Origin: Karalla daura
Taxonomy: Eukaryota; Chordata; Actinopteri; Chaetodontiformes; Leiognathidae
DNA length: 64,000 nucleotides
Direction: 5' to 3'
Assembly: GCA_029224185.1 (NCBI GenBank)
Contig: CM055196.1
Span: 14,200,009 to 14,264,008 of the forward strand
Shown here: in pieces, positions 1-13,000 of the stretch
Layout: every line of letters starts with the position of its first letter
How positions within the stretch are numbered: the stretch's first letter is position 1
Made by a program: the position numbers and the translations under genes
Notes under the pieces: generated by a model
Databases searched by the model: none
Told to the model about the DNA's origin: nothing
Seen by the model: the letters and a program-made list of their open reading frames with translations, nothing else

Positions 1-590
1 GAGAGCTTCTCAAGTAAAAGGCACTTGGCAGCGCACACTTAGAAGTAAGCACAAAGATAAACCCGACTCTAACCCCGGCGACAAACTTTTCCATTTACGG
101 TTTCTACCCATTAACTATCACCCACACAGCAACGATTTGGCATTAGTCTGTGACTGCGCTGCCAGCAGCGTGTGGGAGAGAGATTTGAGTTTCACACAGT
201 AACACCTGATGCCTCAGTCTGACGCGCCGCACACACCGTCAACCCTTTAATGTCACAGCACAAAAGCTGCTCGGTGCTTTCACCTGCTCCACCGCTCACC
301 CACCACAGGCTAAACAAAAGACAATTAGGACTGGGAGTTGATATTTATGCTCCGGTCCATCAGCTTTTCCACACTCATCTTAATCAGCCAAAGTTTCCGG
401 GATGTGTGGGCACTGGCTGCCACATTCACTTACTCCCGGCTGTGGAAATAGACCCTGCTCCTTCCTGAACTGTGCCTCGGCTTTAAGAGCCACACAGACA
501 TCCCCCTCTAGACTCACTCACACACAAGCCAGGGAGCCTAAAAATACAAGCACGCCCAGGTAAATAGCAGCAAGGCCAAAACCTACATCT

Positions 591-628
591 CTTAATGCCA
601 GGGTCGCTCCTTAATGCCAGGGTCGCTC
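591..628. repeat. Perfect 19-bp tandem duplication
   Basis: The unit cttaatgccagggtcgctc occurs twice back to back (591-609 and 610-628) with no mismatch, indicating a recent slippage duplication. Confidence 0.9.
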
Positions 629-2349
629 CTACAAACAGCCAAGGATTCAACCACAGGATGCTTCTCAGGCGGGGTCTTAAATGACCCCCTTGCCCTGCTA
701 TTGCCATGTGATAAAGACCGAGTGGAGAGGGTGGAGGGCTGCTGCTTGTCAGCTCACACCCACTTATCCCTTTAAAGAGGGAAACCAAACAACGGTCCCC
801 GTGCAGACTCAGTCATAAGAAGTTTTAATTCTCTCACAGGGAAATTCTGCTGGCATGCTTTCAATAGGTAACCAGAACTGCAGCGTATACTCACATCAAT
901 GATTCATGGAGCCTTAATGAACACCGGGGCTGGTCTCTATGAGAGGAGAGTTTGTACTGTTGCGTCCCACACACAGCCGAGGAACCAGAACCAGTGTGCT
1001 CCACGTTTCCCCCCCCTCAGCTGAGACAGGAAGATTGATCCCTCCTCCTGGAAGTGTCAGAACAAAATCCACCAGAGTTTAAGGCTCTTGCAGATGACAG
1101 CTCGGAGTCCACGGGTCCACACGCTCCCTCTCCCTGACTCTGTGTCGTACTACAGCCCTGCAGTCTCCAGCTCAACACAGCAGAGCTCCTCCCATCGCAC
1201 GCTGTCAGACAGGGAAGAAGAAGGGAGGGAGGGAGAGATGAAGGAGCAGAGGGGAGGTGCACTTCTGCAGCGTGATCCGTCCTGACTCATCTGAAACCAG
1301 CTACATGAAAGTTAAGATGTTGCTCACTTCATGGGAGCAGGCTGTTATTGCATGTCAGAGTCATTTGGAAACTATTGCAGCGAGGTTTTACATCATTGTT
1401 AGGCTTTTTGTCAACACTCAATTTGTTTCAGGTGATGTAGGTTGAAGTTACTGCTGAGAAGCTCGGGGCTTTACGTCTCCCTTTAATTTCTAGTGTTACA
1501 AAACAAAGGGGAAACCCTCAAATATATCCTGTGATTTTCAAGTCACAAGACTGTTGACTGAGCACTTTTGGGAAATCAAAATCACCTTGAGCCAAAGCCT
1601 CTTACAAAAGATTATACAAGACAAAACGTATTATGATGTGGCTGCAATTGTAGCCTGAGCAGAAACTAAACGAAACAAAGTCCTAAATACACTGAACACA
1701 CAACTTTGGAGCCTTTTTTTGTTTCTTGCCTGGGAGTTGTTTGTCTTGTTGCAGGGTTGCAGATGTTTCTCACTCAGCCAGCTGGCTTAAACAAAGGAGA
1801 ACATGAAACAGATCTATCTGTCTTAAGTCACAGATACCAATGAAACACTTTCTCTGTATTTAGTATCTGTCCAAATAAGTGAAAGAATATCATCACACCA
1901 TGAACTTTATCTGATTTCTGCAGCCAAGTGGAAAGCTTGATCAATATGCTCTGACAATGAAAAGCCAAACAGTGTTTGAGAAGAATAGGACTACTACCAT
2001 GCAATACATATTGTATTTACTCACTGCTTAAGAGATGTTTTTCAGGCTTTAAACATCAGTTCATCTGTGGAAAACAAAGAATTTGGCACACGTGCATCCA
2101 CCGTACCTTCAGTTCTGAACACTCAGTTTTACTTCTCCATAAAAATAACATTCTTTTCATATCCCAAGTTAATCTGCCGTGAATGAGACAGAAATCTGAT
2201 CACAATGTCAAGGTGGAATTTTATCATACATTGAGTGGAAAGTCTGTACCCATGCGGGTGAAAAGCAATGGAATGTTAACATTTTTTCCTTCACATATAA
2301 GACTTAAAGGCATGTGTTTTTTTCCACATGGAGTCATATGTTATGTTGT

Positions 2350-2351
<2 letters not shown>

Positions 2352-2383
<32 letters not shown>
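2352..2383. repeat. (TA)n microsatellite
   Basis: An uninterrupted run of 16 TA units. Confidence 0.95.
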
Positions 2384-2387
<4 letters not shown>

Positions 2388-2879
2388 GGAGTGCTGTCAA
2401 CTTCTGTAATTCACAGCAGAGATCAACAGTACCACAGGCGACATGAGGAAGAGCCTGAGACCCTGTGTATCTGAAGCTGCTCTAAAAAAAATAAAAAATA
2501 CCAACAAAGCTGGCAAGGACATAGTTTTCAGGCCATGACACTGAAAGTACAACAGAAGTGATGCATCGTCTCCAGAGGCCATTTCCCGTAATGTAAATAG
2601 AACACAAGGTTCCACTGAACCAGTTGCAATAACTTGAGATGAATAGTTTGGTTAATAGTTGGGGAATAAATATTGAACATGAAATCCCAGAGACGAAAGG
2701 AGCTGTCTGCATCTGAAAGAGTTCCTGCTATAGTGAAGCAGCTACTGCATGCATGGCCTCTCCAGAAATATTTACAGGGTAAATAGAGGGAAGTGTAAGA
2801 TAGCGGGGAGTTGCAGCGGGGACGCCTGTTTCTAAAATAGCGGATGCTAATTATACACTTTAGGCAACTGCTAAGGAGC

Positions 2880-3160
2880 GAGTCGTGATGCCGAGTTCCA
2901 GGCGTTGGATTGTGAATGTGAGCTCTGAGTCGAGATTCTTCGCTGCCACCTGAGACGTGCGCAGGCTGCGGCTCGGATCCTCGCTGGATGTCTCATTCAC
3001 AGCCTGTCTGTCAGAGAGCGGCCGTCGGACTGCTGAAACACCTCTGGCTGAGCTGAACCACCTGCCACCGCCGCGCAGAGGGCCGACTGTAAACAGTGCG
3101 TCTCACATAAAGGGCCCCGCCGGCAGACGTCTAAACACACGGCCCGGGCCAGTCAAACAG
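2880..3160. promoter_or_regulatory. CpG-rich patch
   Basis: It is clearly richer in G+C and CpG than its AT-rich neighbours, with roughly twenty CpG dinucleotides between about 2930 and 3160. It is a candidate unmethylated island or distal promoter. No open frame with homology was seen. Confidence 0.3.
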
Positions 3161-4179
3161 ACAAAGACTGGCCTTTCTCACTGCTGGTGACCACGCTCAT
3201 GTGGCTGTTCTCAAAATGCCACTTTTCATCTCCACTCTCCCGACTGGATGTTCGCACAGCGAGTGTGCCTTCACAGTCACGAGAGGAAACCCCAGAGATG
3301 TTCATCAATGGGACGTGCCTGAGAACTCCACTGTGGGGCAATGGGGAGACAACATCGAGATGGATATCAACTATAGCATGCTTTGGAAATTAGTTTCAGT
3401 TAAGATACAATAATGAGAGATGGAACATATCTTGGGCTTGGTTTGTACTTTTTGTTGTAGAGGATGAAACTTCACCGAATACTGAGTAGTTATTTTCTGA
3501 TCAACATGTTTATAGAGAGGTTGAGTCATTTTTTGACGCTCTACAATTAGTTGCAAATATGTGCTGATGATTAGACCATTTTCATTCGATATGGCTGGTG
3601 TACCAGAGCCCTAACAAGCCACTAAGAAGCAAAAATGTTAATGCAACAAAAAATGGAAAAAAAAAGAAAAGTAAAAAAAAGCAACACAATTTTAGCCAAT
3701 CTCATCTGGTCACCCTGGATTTCTATTACTCACATCTGCCTGTGGTATTTTCTAAGCAATGGTATTTATGCTTCTCTGCGGCATAATTAGGATCAATGGC
3801 AATTACAGCCATGAGCATAAGTCAATGACTCAGTTACTCGATATATTAGGTGTTTTGATGAGACAACTTCAGCATCTCAGCTGTTCACATTTTCTGGACT
3901 TTAATCTCGAAGAGAAACAATGACAGATTCACAGCCATCGTTAGCTACAGCCACAGTGGTGGTATGTCACAAGATGATCGTTAGAGTGTAAATAAAGACA
4001 ACGCCACACCTTCCATCTGAATCCAGGACTGCGGAAACTATTAGCGCCTCGGACAAAGCTGTAGCGGAGTTATTTAATTTGTTCTCTTATTTTAACCCGG
4101 AGGAGTTACAACAACAACTACATTTATACCCCTGACTTATTTATAAGCTTTAGTGATTCCATCACACCACGTGAAAACA

Positions 4180-4470
4180 GCGAGTTTCTCCTCGGCATGT
4201 TTCAGGCACCGCCCGTCGGAGCGCTGACAGGCCATCCCATATAACTGAATAGCAATCGAAGAGTTACGGCGTCGCGATAAGCCGTCTTGTTTCACACATT
4301 AGCTTAATGGAAACACACAAGATAGCAGCGGGAGGATGTACTGGGAGACACTGAGGCTGACAGGAGACAAGTGAGCAGCGCCGCCACCAGAAACTCTCAC
4401 CTTCGTGTTAGCACCTCTATGCTGCCGGGGGTTACGGTCTTTGGATTTGCTGCAGCAACGCGCTCATTAG
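4180..4470. promoter_or_regulatory. Second CpG-rich patch
   Basis: It contains CpG clusters (caccgcccgtcggagcgctg; ggcgtcgcgataagccg) and a possible plus-strand donor (acaa|gtgagc) near 4370. It could be a distal first exon, but nothing proves transcription. Confidence 0.25.
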
Positions 4471-5509
4471 CACATCACTGTCCGATGTGTGGAAAAACAG
4501 CTAGATCCGTGATCCACATTCTGTGAATTCATCTCAACGGCTACACTGTAACGGAACAATGTCGAAGGAACTTCTCATTTGACGCAAACTCACTTTTTTT
4601 AAGGCTAGCTACAAGCCTTGGCAGAACCGAGAGCTTTCAATTGGTGCCACTGGTGTCTCATTTTGTTTTGCGGAAGAAAGGAAGCAAAGCAAAAAAGACC
4701 TTGCAGGTTTCTTTGAGCTCAAACTGCTGTGAACAAGAGGTATAGTTCACCTTTTCAGACACACTGCTGTGCATTTAGAAGGCTGTCAGTGGAGGCATAG
4801 TAAGAGCAGGCCCATGGTCAACACTGACTTTAAGCATCTCTTCAGCACTACCAGGGACAAGGAACATGTAAATAAACAAAGAAGTATTGAGAAGAAAAGC
4901 AAAACAACTACTTAAATAGCGACTTAAAGTCTCACCTTACACTGGCGCTACTCTTTGATAATCCCCAGTCTTACTGTAAAACCAGGTCACTGTAAAACAC
5001 TGAGGCCGTTGTGTCATCATTGGTGCAAGGTTTCAGTGTTTAACCCCTTAATATACAGGTTTCCACCCAGAGTTGATAAAATCATCCATTCCCGCTATGA
5101 TGCTGTCACACCTGCTGTACATCACATCTACATGATGTATAAAACAACAGTGCTCTCAGTGAGTTCCTCCTTGTTTTTGCTCCTTTTCTCTTTGCTCTTT
5201 GCCTTTTCCATTAAAACCCAGGTCTCTGGGTTTTTATGAAAGTGGATGGACTATCGTAAGAAATATTCTACACATCCTGTGACTAATCTCCTCCAGAAAA
5301 GCTGGCACAGTTAGTGTTTCTGTGATCTATGGGAATCTCCATTGTTATGTGTCTACAATGGTGATTTGTAGAAGATGTATTTGTCCCAACAGACCCACAG
5401 TTTAGATCATACAAGGTTAGAAAATGTTTCTCAAACATTAAAAAAATACTGATTTCCCGTCAATGTTTCACAACCATCAGAAAGCCAACAATGAACAATC
5501 AAGGATATC

Positions 5510-5640
5510 GTCATACGATACTCCATCCATTCATCCGTTATCTTAGCCACTTTGTACCTTCACAGTGTCCCAGAGGTCTGCTGGAGCCTATCCCAGTGAA
5601 CACAGGGCGAAGGCAGGAAATACACCCTGGACTGCCAACT
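5510..5640 (-). repeat. Degenerate SINE-like repeat (reverse orientation)
   Basis: It matches, from memory, the reverse complement of a widespread teleost repeat that begins GGCGGCACGGTGG: ccatccattcatccgttatc, then ctggagcctatcccagtgaa and acaccctgga. Both ends are eroded. Confidence 0.5.
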
Positions 5641-5718
5641 TATGTCATCCACCTTGCCTGTTTCCTGTACCAATCGGCAAAGCAAATTCCTGGAAGCTGA
5701 ATAACTACATTGAATAAC

Positions 5719-5752
5719 TACATGGCAATAAATCAGATTATGATTCTGACAT
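5719..5752 (+). repeat. LINE-type 3' tail
   Basis: ggcaataaatcagattatga followed by ttctga resembles the 3' ends of fish LINEs (cAATAAA plus an ATTCTG-type repeat). Only the tail is visible. Confidence 0.4.
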
Positions 5753-8700
5753 GTCTCCGGTCCATCACAGGGCATGAACACACACTTATTGCAGCAATTT
5801 TTTGTTAAGAGTTTGAAGTTGAAAATACTCTATAGATCTAAACAAGACAGTTTCAGTCTTTTCCAATATGACGTAAAGGTGAATAAGCTGTCCGGAAATG
5901 CACCAGCTGTAGTTTTGCATCATGACCCCTTATCTGAGGTGAGTGACTCATTTTGGGAGGGTGTGTGACGGGTTTAGCGTGCTGAGTGGCGTAATACACC
6001 TAGCATATGATCAATCACGCTCTTCACAGAAGGTCTGGTCTGTGTGGGAGGTTGAGGCGGCATCATCCATGTGGTGGCCCGGTGTAGCACACGCACATGC
6101 ATTACACCACCACTTGTGCCACTGTAGCTCTCCAGCAGAGAGGGATTGTGGGACAAGTGCCCTCTGGCAGGGAGGTGATGCCAGTGAACAATCCTCGGGG
6201 TGTGTGTGTGTGTGTGAGAGAGAGAGCTACGTGACTCACCCCTGGTCCTGTCATTACACTGTTGCATACATGCTTATTTTCTCTGTGTCACTGGCCTATC
6301 TATCTATTAGTCACGAGCCTGAAACCACTGCCGGGCCTTCCAGCAATTGCCAGTCACCTGACCACTTCATCACCACACCGTAACGTGACTTATCGCACTC
6401 TAAAAACTCTAAGCCACCATTTGTTTTCATTCTTCCACCCCCCGATCTGTGTTTATCTGTCTGCCTTAGCTCCGTCTCCCAAACAATTTTCTGGATTGAC
6501 AATTTGTCAAGCCAGAGCCAATGGCACAGCTCCAAAGCAAGAAGACCTGCTTGAAATTCAACCAGCAGAGCGAGAGGAACAGCTCGGATGCTCCTCAGGT
6601 GGCCCTCCATGTCAGTGGCGCCAGCTCAACTTTCCTTTATTTCCCCTCCTACGCTGCCCCCCGCCCCCCACCACCACCACCACAAATGTATACACCCCCA
6701 CTACTACGATTATAACCGCATCTTCATTCTATGACACAGGGGGGTTCACTGTATTTTGTGGCCAAAAGGAGTGATTGAAGTCCAGCAACGTGTATTGATT
6801 TCTAACGGGGAGACTATGACTTTATAGACTGTGAGACGACATAGTTTTATCAAGCTTAACAGATTTGGAGGAGCTCATCTCCAGCTGTATCAAGCCATGG
6901 TAAAAAACTGAATAATGAGCGTATTAGACTAATATAATTGTTGCATCAATGTGATCTACTGTCTGGGTGATATTTCAACTTTTCATGGGCTAACAGAGAG
7001 CTCTGTTTCAGCTTTATTGCAAGGCACTTTTCAGAGAGTCTTAATAGAGTTTTAATGGTTTCTTGGCATAAAGAGTCTTCTAAGGCCAAATATGACAAAC
7101 CAGCAACTGCACTGATAATTCATTATTCACCTGGGACAAGTAAAACAAATATCTTGTTCTTTCTTCATACATTTTAGAATTTAATATATATTTTAAAATG
7201 TTAAACATTACTTTGGCCTTAAGCACTTGTACCGGACATTTTTTACTATTTTCATTTTTGTATACTAAATGATTTAGGAAGTTCATAACAGAAACATAAA
7301 AAAAATGTATTATAATACAGTAGTGCCCTAACAATAATGATTTTTCAGAAATCCCAACACGTATATATATACAGCAAAATTACTCAAAAGGTCTGATCAA
7401 GTGAAATTGATATTGACAAGGTCAGAGCTCCAAAGAGCTCAGATCCAGATCCAGATCCAGGTCCATCCAAAGAGCTTCAAGTCGAGCACATGCCCACATG
7501 GTGTTTTACCACACTGTACCAATCCACTGCAGTGACGTCACCTCGCCTTGAAATTGACAGAGTTTCAGCTGTTTGCTAATTGACTACATGCTGTGGCTAG
7601 ATAGCCTATTTTCTGGCAACTGCAGAAGAATAATGATCGCAGGGAGAACATGCTGTGTGTTTGCTGTGTCTCAACGACCAATTACCTTCATTGTAAACAT
7701 GACCCCTTTCCCATGGGGACATCATAAGCTGACCCTAAAAGCAGCACATGGTTTCATTTTGCCAGACGCCTCCCGTTCCCAAAGGGTTAATGGGATTGTG
7801 ACTTGGGGATGTGTTAGCTCATCAAGCTGACGGCAGGAAAAGGGAAATGTTATACTCCCAAATTACTGTGTACTTGACCTAATGAGATGAGTGGATTGCA
7901 TTAGACAAAGAGGAAGAGGAAATGAGTGATGACTCAAACACTGGGAAAATCCTCAGGATGAATAAGTAATAAGGCCATCTACATGTGGGGCAGACAAGAT
8001 ATGAAATATTAAGTTAGCATCTGATACAGTGCAAGAGTTAGGGTTAAACAACTCTGAGAAAAAGCACCTTGTGTGCGCATTTACGACCGAGCCTCTGTGG
8101 TCCCGTACCAGTACTATACATCCCATTAAAAGACAATGACGAAGGAGGAAAAGGGTCGGGCTGAGCATCTACGCAACACACCACATTACGTTGTTAATTT
8201 TTAGAAGCAGGAAAAAAAAAATCTGCATGCAGATAACACCCACTGCATCACTCATCTTGGCCATTGCACACGCCCAGTTTTTGTAGAGTAGACGAATCAA
8301 AGTGAGACATATGTTACGCGGAAGTGAGAGAAATAATCATCTGATGTGCAGTTTGTTTGTTTTTTTTTCCCTATACAAAAGTACAAGAAAAGCTTTAAAA
8401 TATCCTCATATTGTGAGGGAACAAAAAGAGCTCCCTGTGATCCCTCATGAAATATGCACAAGAGATGAGAAATCACTTCACACCAAAGGTAATTGTAGCT
8501 TTCCCCGACACATGCTGAATTACCTCTGAGCCAGCATGGGGCTCTCATCTTTACCATGGAAACCAACACCATACTACAGTACATGCACACACACACAGCA
8601 AGGGAGCAATTGCCATGGCATCCGGCGCTGTGGCGGCTAGAAGCTTTCAGGGACCAGACCAATTTACTCAGCAGCAAACTGGACACTCAGTCAACCTACT

Positions 8701-8950
8701 GTCTATCACTCCCCTCCTCACTTCTTCCCTTTCCCTCTCCTTTGCACAGTGAATATCTATTGTCATGAGCCAGAAGAATTACCTTTTCATCAGCGGAGGA
8801 CAAGGTCTTGCCGTGCTCAGTAGGAGCGGCTCTCGGTCGAGTGGTGACAGAGAAAAAGAAGCTCTGCAGGGATCCCGAGAGATGCCCAGAGATGCAGCTG
8901 AACCGGCGCTGCACGCACGCATCCACCACCACTATCGCCACCAGTGAGAG

Positions 8951-8970
8951 CAGCAGCAGCAGCAGCAGCA
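8951..8970. repeat. Short (CAG)n run
   Basis: Seven near-perfect AGC/CAG units in a purine-rich patch (about 8940-9130). On the minus strand it reads as a short polyalanine in an open frame of no recognised homology. Confidence 0.85.
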
Positions 8971-9493
8971 CTAGCGAATGGGAAGGGGAGGGGAAAAGAT
9001 ATGAAAAAAAAAGAAAAAAGCAGGAGAGGGGGTTGCTCTATCAGCAGCAGGAACATTACATCATAGGCTGCCTCTGTGGAAGGGTGGGAGAGGAGTGGAC
9101 GGAGGAAGGGAGGTGCTCCTGGTAGCAGCACTCTCTCTGTCACTGCTCAAGCTCTTTTCAGGGCACACGCACACACGCGTCCAAATCTGATATTTCTGAT
9201 CTGGTAACTGTAAAATGCCCTCGGTGGCTAGGAGCCAGAGCTATGAAATAATTAGATCAACTGCTCTTAATTGCGGACCATCACTGGGGTTTCATGTCAG
9301 AATGGATATAATGTGATGAACATTGTAATGTGGCTTATGCCTTTGGGGCAATAGCTCTGCCTCTTTGTGTGTCTGTGGGTGTGGATGTGTATGTGTGTAT
9401 GCGTGTGCGTGTGTAGGTGCTAAAAAGCTCCAATGATGCCTGTTCTGCAGTTCAGCAGTGTGATCAGTGACTTACCAGTGCTCGAAAGGCGAG

Positions 9494-9597
9494 GTGACAT
9501 TCAACCTCCAGAAAAGGGACAATCTCACTCCCAATCCCTTTAGGCAGTTTCAAGTGAACAGGTACAGTTGTTCGCACTTAGAATCTGCTCAGAGTGA
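9494..9597 (+). repeat. Diverged repeat segment, copy A
   Basis: It shares acattcaacctcca with the following AAAAGGG block and a GGTACA-TCCGC-type block with copy B at 9981-10068, in the same order and orientation. Family unknown. Confidence 0.45.
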
Positions 9598-9604
9598 TTT
9601 TGTT

Positions 9605-9890
9605 TGGGCGGCACAGTGGATAAGCGGTTAGCACTGTCTGTCGCCTCACAACAAAAAGCACCTGGGTTCGATCTCTTTGTTTCTGCATGAGCTTTCTCCT
9701 TTACCTCCTACAGTCAAAAACATGCATGTTTCGGTTGACTGGAGACTCCAAACTGCTCCTAGGTGTGAGGTTCAGAGTGGACTGGCCTGTGGGATGTATT
9801 CCTTGCCTGCACCATATGTGTGGTGGTGGGCTCCAACAGACCCCAATGACACCGTAGAGATACAAAGAGGGTAAGATAATTGATCAATGA
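9605..9890 (+). mobile_element. SINE-like element with tRNA-like head
   Basis: It begins gggcggcacagtggataagc. An A-box-like ggttagcactg and a B-box-like gggttcgatct lie about 40 bp apart, as in tRNA-derived RNA polymerase III promoters. A body with aaaaacatgcatgtttcggt and a tail ending agagggtaagataat follow. It is the most complete copy of a family present about eleven times in the window. Whether the family is a true SINE or another small dispersed element is uncertain. Confidence 0.65.
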
Positions 9891-9980
9891 TTGATCAATG
9901 AACATTATGCCTTTGGGCCAAAGGCTTGGCCAGTCTTTGAGAATCCCATTGGTGGTTTTCAAGGACTCAAATACCAAGTA

Positions 9981-10068
9981 AACATTCAACCTCCAAAAAG
10001 GGGTCATCTTGCTTCAGTTCTGCATGGAGAGGTACAATAGTCCGCGCTCACATCTCCTCAGTGAGTCT
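9981..10068 (+). repeat. Diverged repeat segment, copy B
   Basis: Direct-orientation counterpart of 9494-9597 (aacattcaacctccaaaaag; gagaggtacaatagtccgcg). The SINE-like element at 9605-9890 lies between the copies. Confidence 0.45.
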
Positions 10069-13000
10069 ATCTCAACATCTGGGTCTAACTATGGGCCTAG
10101 CTATGAGTGGACGGATGTGATGGTCTGTTGTTTCCCTGGTGGTCAGCTGTGAACCGCCTACACACTGGCTATCCACAGACCGCCACCTCAGACAACAATT
10201 CTCCTAACATTTGTCAGTCAGGACCACGCTGTTCTGACAAACACTTCCTAAGAAATACAAACATAAAAACCACAAGTACGGTAATTTGTGCCATCAAAAG
10301 AGGTGCACGTTATTGAACGCAAAATAATTCAGATTCAAATTGCGGAAAAATGTGTTTTCTCTGCCAGTGGTAGCTCAGCAAAGCGCAAACATATTCATAT
10401 TCAAATTTGTCCATGATGGCTCAGGTAAACTACAAGCATTTCAATGGGCAAATACAATAATACAATACTAAAATTAGGGTTGGAACTCATTATTTGAATG
10501 TCTCATTATTACAGATAATTTTGATTAATTTGGTGTGGCATATGTCTACCTGAGAGATGCTGGAGCTGGCAAACATTGTACATTTTGGCTCCAAAATTAA
10601 AAATAATGAACTGTCAGTTCTTGGCGCTTGTAAACTGCTGACACTCAACTAATTACAGAAACAAATGGCCGTGTGATTACACGATCTCTGTAACCTCCTC
10701 TTTTATTAGGAGGAGCTTTTGGCTTTACATTGTGGATGACATGTACGTCTGAACGCGTGCCAATCCAATCAGTCTCTGTGACTGTCTCCACCACAGGCTC
10801 TAATAAACTCGCCATGCTGAGCAGCAAACATAAGGAGGGCCAACTTAAGTGGCCCTGCTGAAGCCAAACATTTCAGCAACATGCAGGCGGTGGGATCCGG
10901 ACTTCAATCTGAACCTAATTAAGGTGTTATTAACATAACTGCTAATCGTGATAATAAGTCCAGCGGAGATGTATCATGCACTCAGTGGTGCAGGCGTTGA
11001 TGGATAAAACACTGTGTAAATGGACCGCAGCTGTGTTTTCTGTGCATCTGTCACGACGCAAACAATTTACACTGGCCATTAGATAAATGACGCACACAGA
11101 TATGGAGCGTGTGCTTATGGTGAATGTACAAGCAATGTTCTAAATTACAAGGTAAGTAATGAAAACGCATGTGGAAGCACTGCAATAAATGCTTTCAAGT
11201 AACTGTCACATAACAGTCACATCGGCCCTCATTTCTCAAACTTGTTTACACTGATTTTTTTTTCTTTTTCAAACTTCAGCGTTTATTGTATGCAAATTTC
11301 AAAGCAGCGCAGGATGTGGCAGAGTCGGATAATTGTTATTAAATCAAACTGTTTGCTCAGACAGAGGTTTCTACACAAACAGTTAAACTAGATTAGATTA
11401 TGTTATAGTGTACGAGTGCTTAGCGCTGCATCTGGCCGCCTCAGGGCAGACGATGGCGTCTGGGTGCAGTAGGAGGAGCCCTGCTGCACACGCTGGTATA
11501 GACAAATAATCACTGACAAATCCCAGATACACCCTGGAGAGTCAGCGTCTTTATTACCTCCTCCTTCATTTATTGATCATTGAAGACACACAGTGAAGGC
11601 TTAGCATGGGTCTGAAGGACAGTTGTCACTATATGTTTTGCCAGTTGAGCCCAAATGGGAGTTACCAGTTGACACATCAGCAAAGATGATGCAGCTTGTG
11701 CAGAATGACAATAATAACAGAGCATGGAGGACTTTAATTTAAGGACTAATGGGTAGCCAAAGGATGAAACCAGCCCTATAAGGTGCCCAGGCAACTCCAT
11801 TCAGTGATCTGCACTCCGTGTTGCCCATAAAAAAAACAGAGTTGTGAAAGTCATTCCTCGAGTATGATGATTATTAATACTGAAAAACAAATAATTAGAG
11901 CTGATTAAATCATGTATTTCACTCCATCGTAGACCAGAAAACTCACCATTATTAATTTGCAAATGTGACCTTCGCGATATAACAGCAACAAAATCATCTC
12001 AGTCACCATAAACCCAAAAGCAGGAGCAAGATAAAGGAGCACTGTATGCACGGCAAAGCCATTAACAAGTGTGACAGTGAGAGCTGCAAAAAAAAAAAAA
12101 TCACTCCAACTCCTCTTTTGTGCGTCTCTCATTTTAAAATGGAGTGTACAACATTCCTCACATGCCAAGTATTGTAGGTTGGCAGGAATGCAGACTGTAC
12201 GAGGACAACACTGTGATTTCCAGTGTGTGCGACACTATTCAGTGGATGACGCCCCAGGAAGGAGGGTACCCTCGAACGTAAACAGCACTCTAGATGGGCC
12301 TGACCTTTGCTAGCACAAATTGGCTGAACCCTCCTGACCGCAGGGGACAACAGCTTTGAAATATTATTGCTGCAGCACACAGGCTATCATTCTACTTTCT
12401 CAATGAAAAGCCTCTTTGCTGGAGAAGCTGTCCCGCTTCACTGTTGCAAGTAGATTTGAGCACTTTATTGCAAAAAGGGGAAAAGAAATCCACAGTGGCA
12501 TTATTGAGAAACAAGGGGGTGACTATAGCATGAGGCCATCAAGCTGACGAGGAACACAAAAAGCTATTTCTGTGGTTTTGCATGGAAATTGTAGAAGATT
12601 AATGTAAGCATCATAATACAATCAGATGTGAAATTTGGCTAAACCAATTATGAGTATCAGACAAAAAACACAGATGTGGTAGGGCTTTGATTGATGTTCC
12701 CATTACAGCATGTTCATTGTGTCTGAGAATAAGTCCCATTAGCAGCTCAATGGAATATATTTATAATTTAAGCATTCAAGCCAAAGCATTACCAAACCAT
12801 GACTGCAACACTCGCTCTGGCCAAAGTTATAAAGCTATTTATAGCTTTACTACTAGTATTCTGAATCAATGACACTGAATCAAAACAAAAATGTAGAAAA
12901 CAACACATACCCCCATAAAACTAACAAAATATTTCCTTTTCCCCCAATAAGAAAACAAACAGTAATCTAAGCCCTTCGTATCCATGTTCTTCACAGTTGC

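Larger units (their letters stand above)
1..9490. other. Non-coding flank with simple repeats and two CpG-rich patches
   Basis: No reading frame here has the splice structure, codon bias or homology of a gene. It holds a 19-bp tandem duplication (591-628), a (TA)16 run (2352-2383), CpG-rich patches (2880-3160, 4180-4470), a SINE-like fragment and LINE-like tail (5510-5752), a TG/GA run (6201-6225), a short (CAGATC)n-like repeat (about 7439-7465) and a (CAG)n run (8951-8970) in a purine-rich patch. Confidence 0.5.

Noticed and set aside
2957..3190. 77-codon frame in the CpG-rich patch
   Set aside because: It has no homology; high GC lowers stop frequency, so the open frame is expected by chance.
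8817..9143. 108-codon minus-strand frame with a polyalanine run
   Set aside because: The alanines come from a (CAG)n repeat and the rest from a purine-rich patch; no homology.
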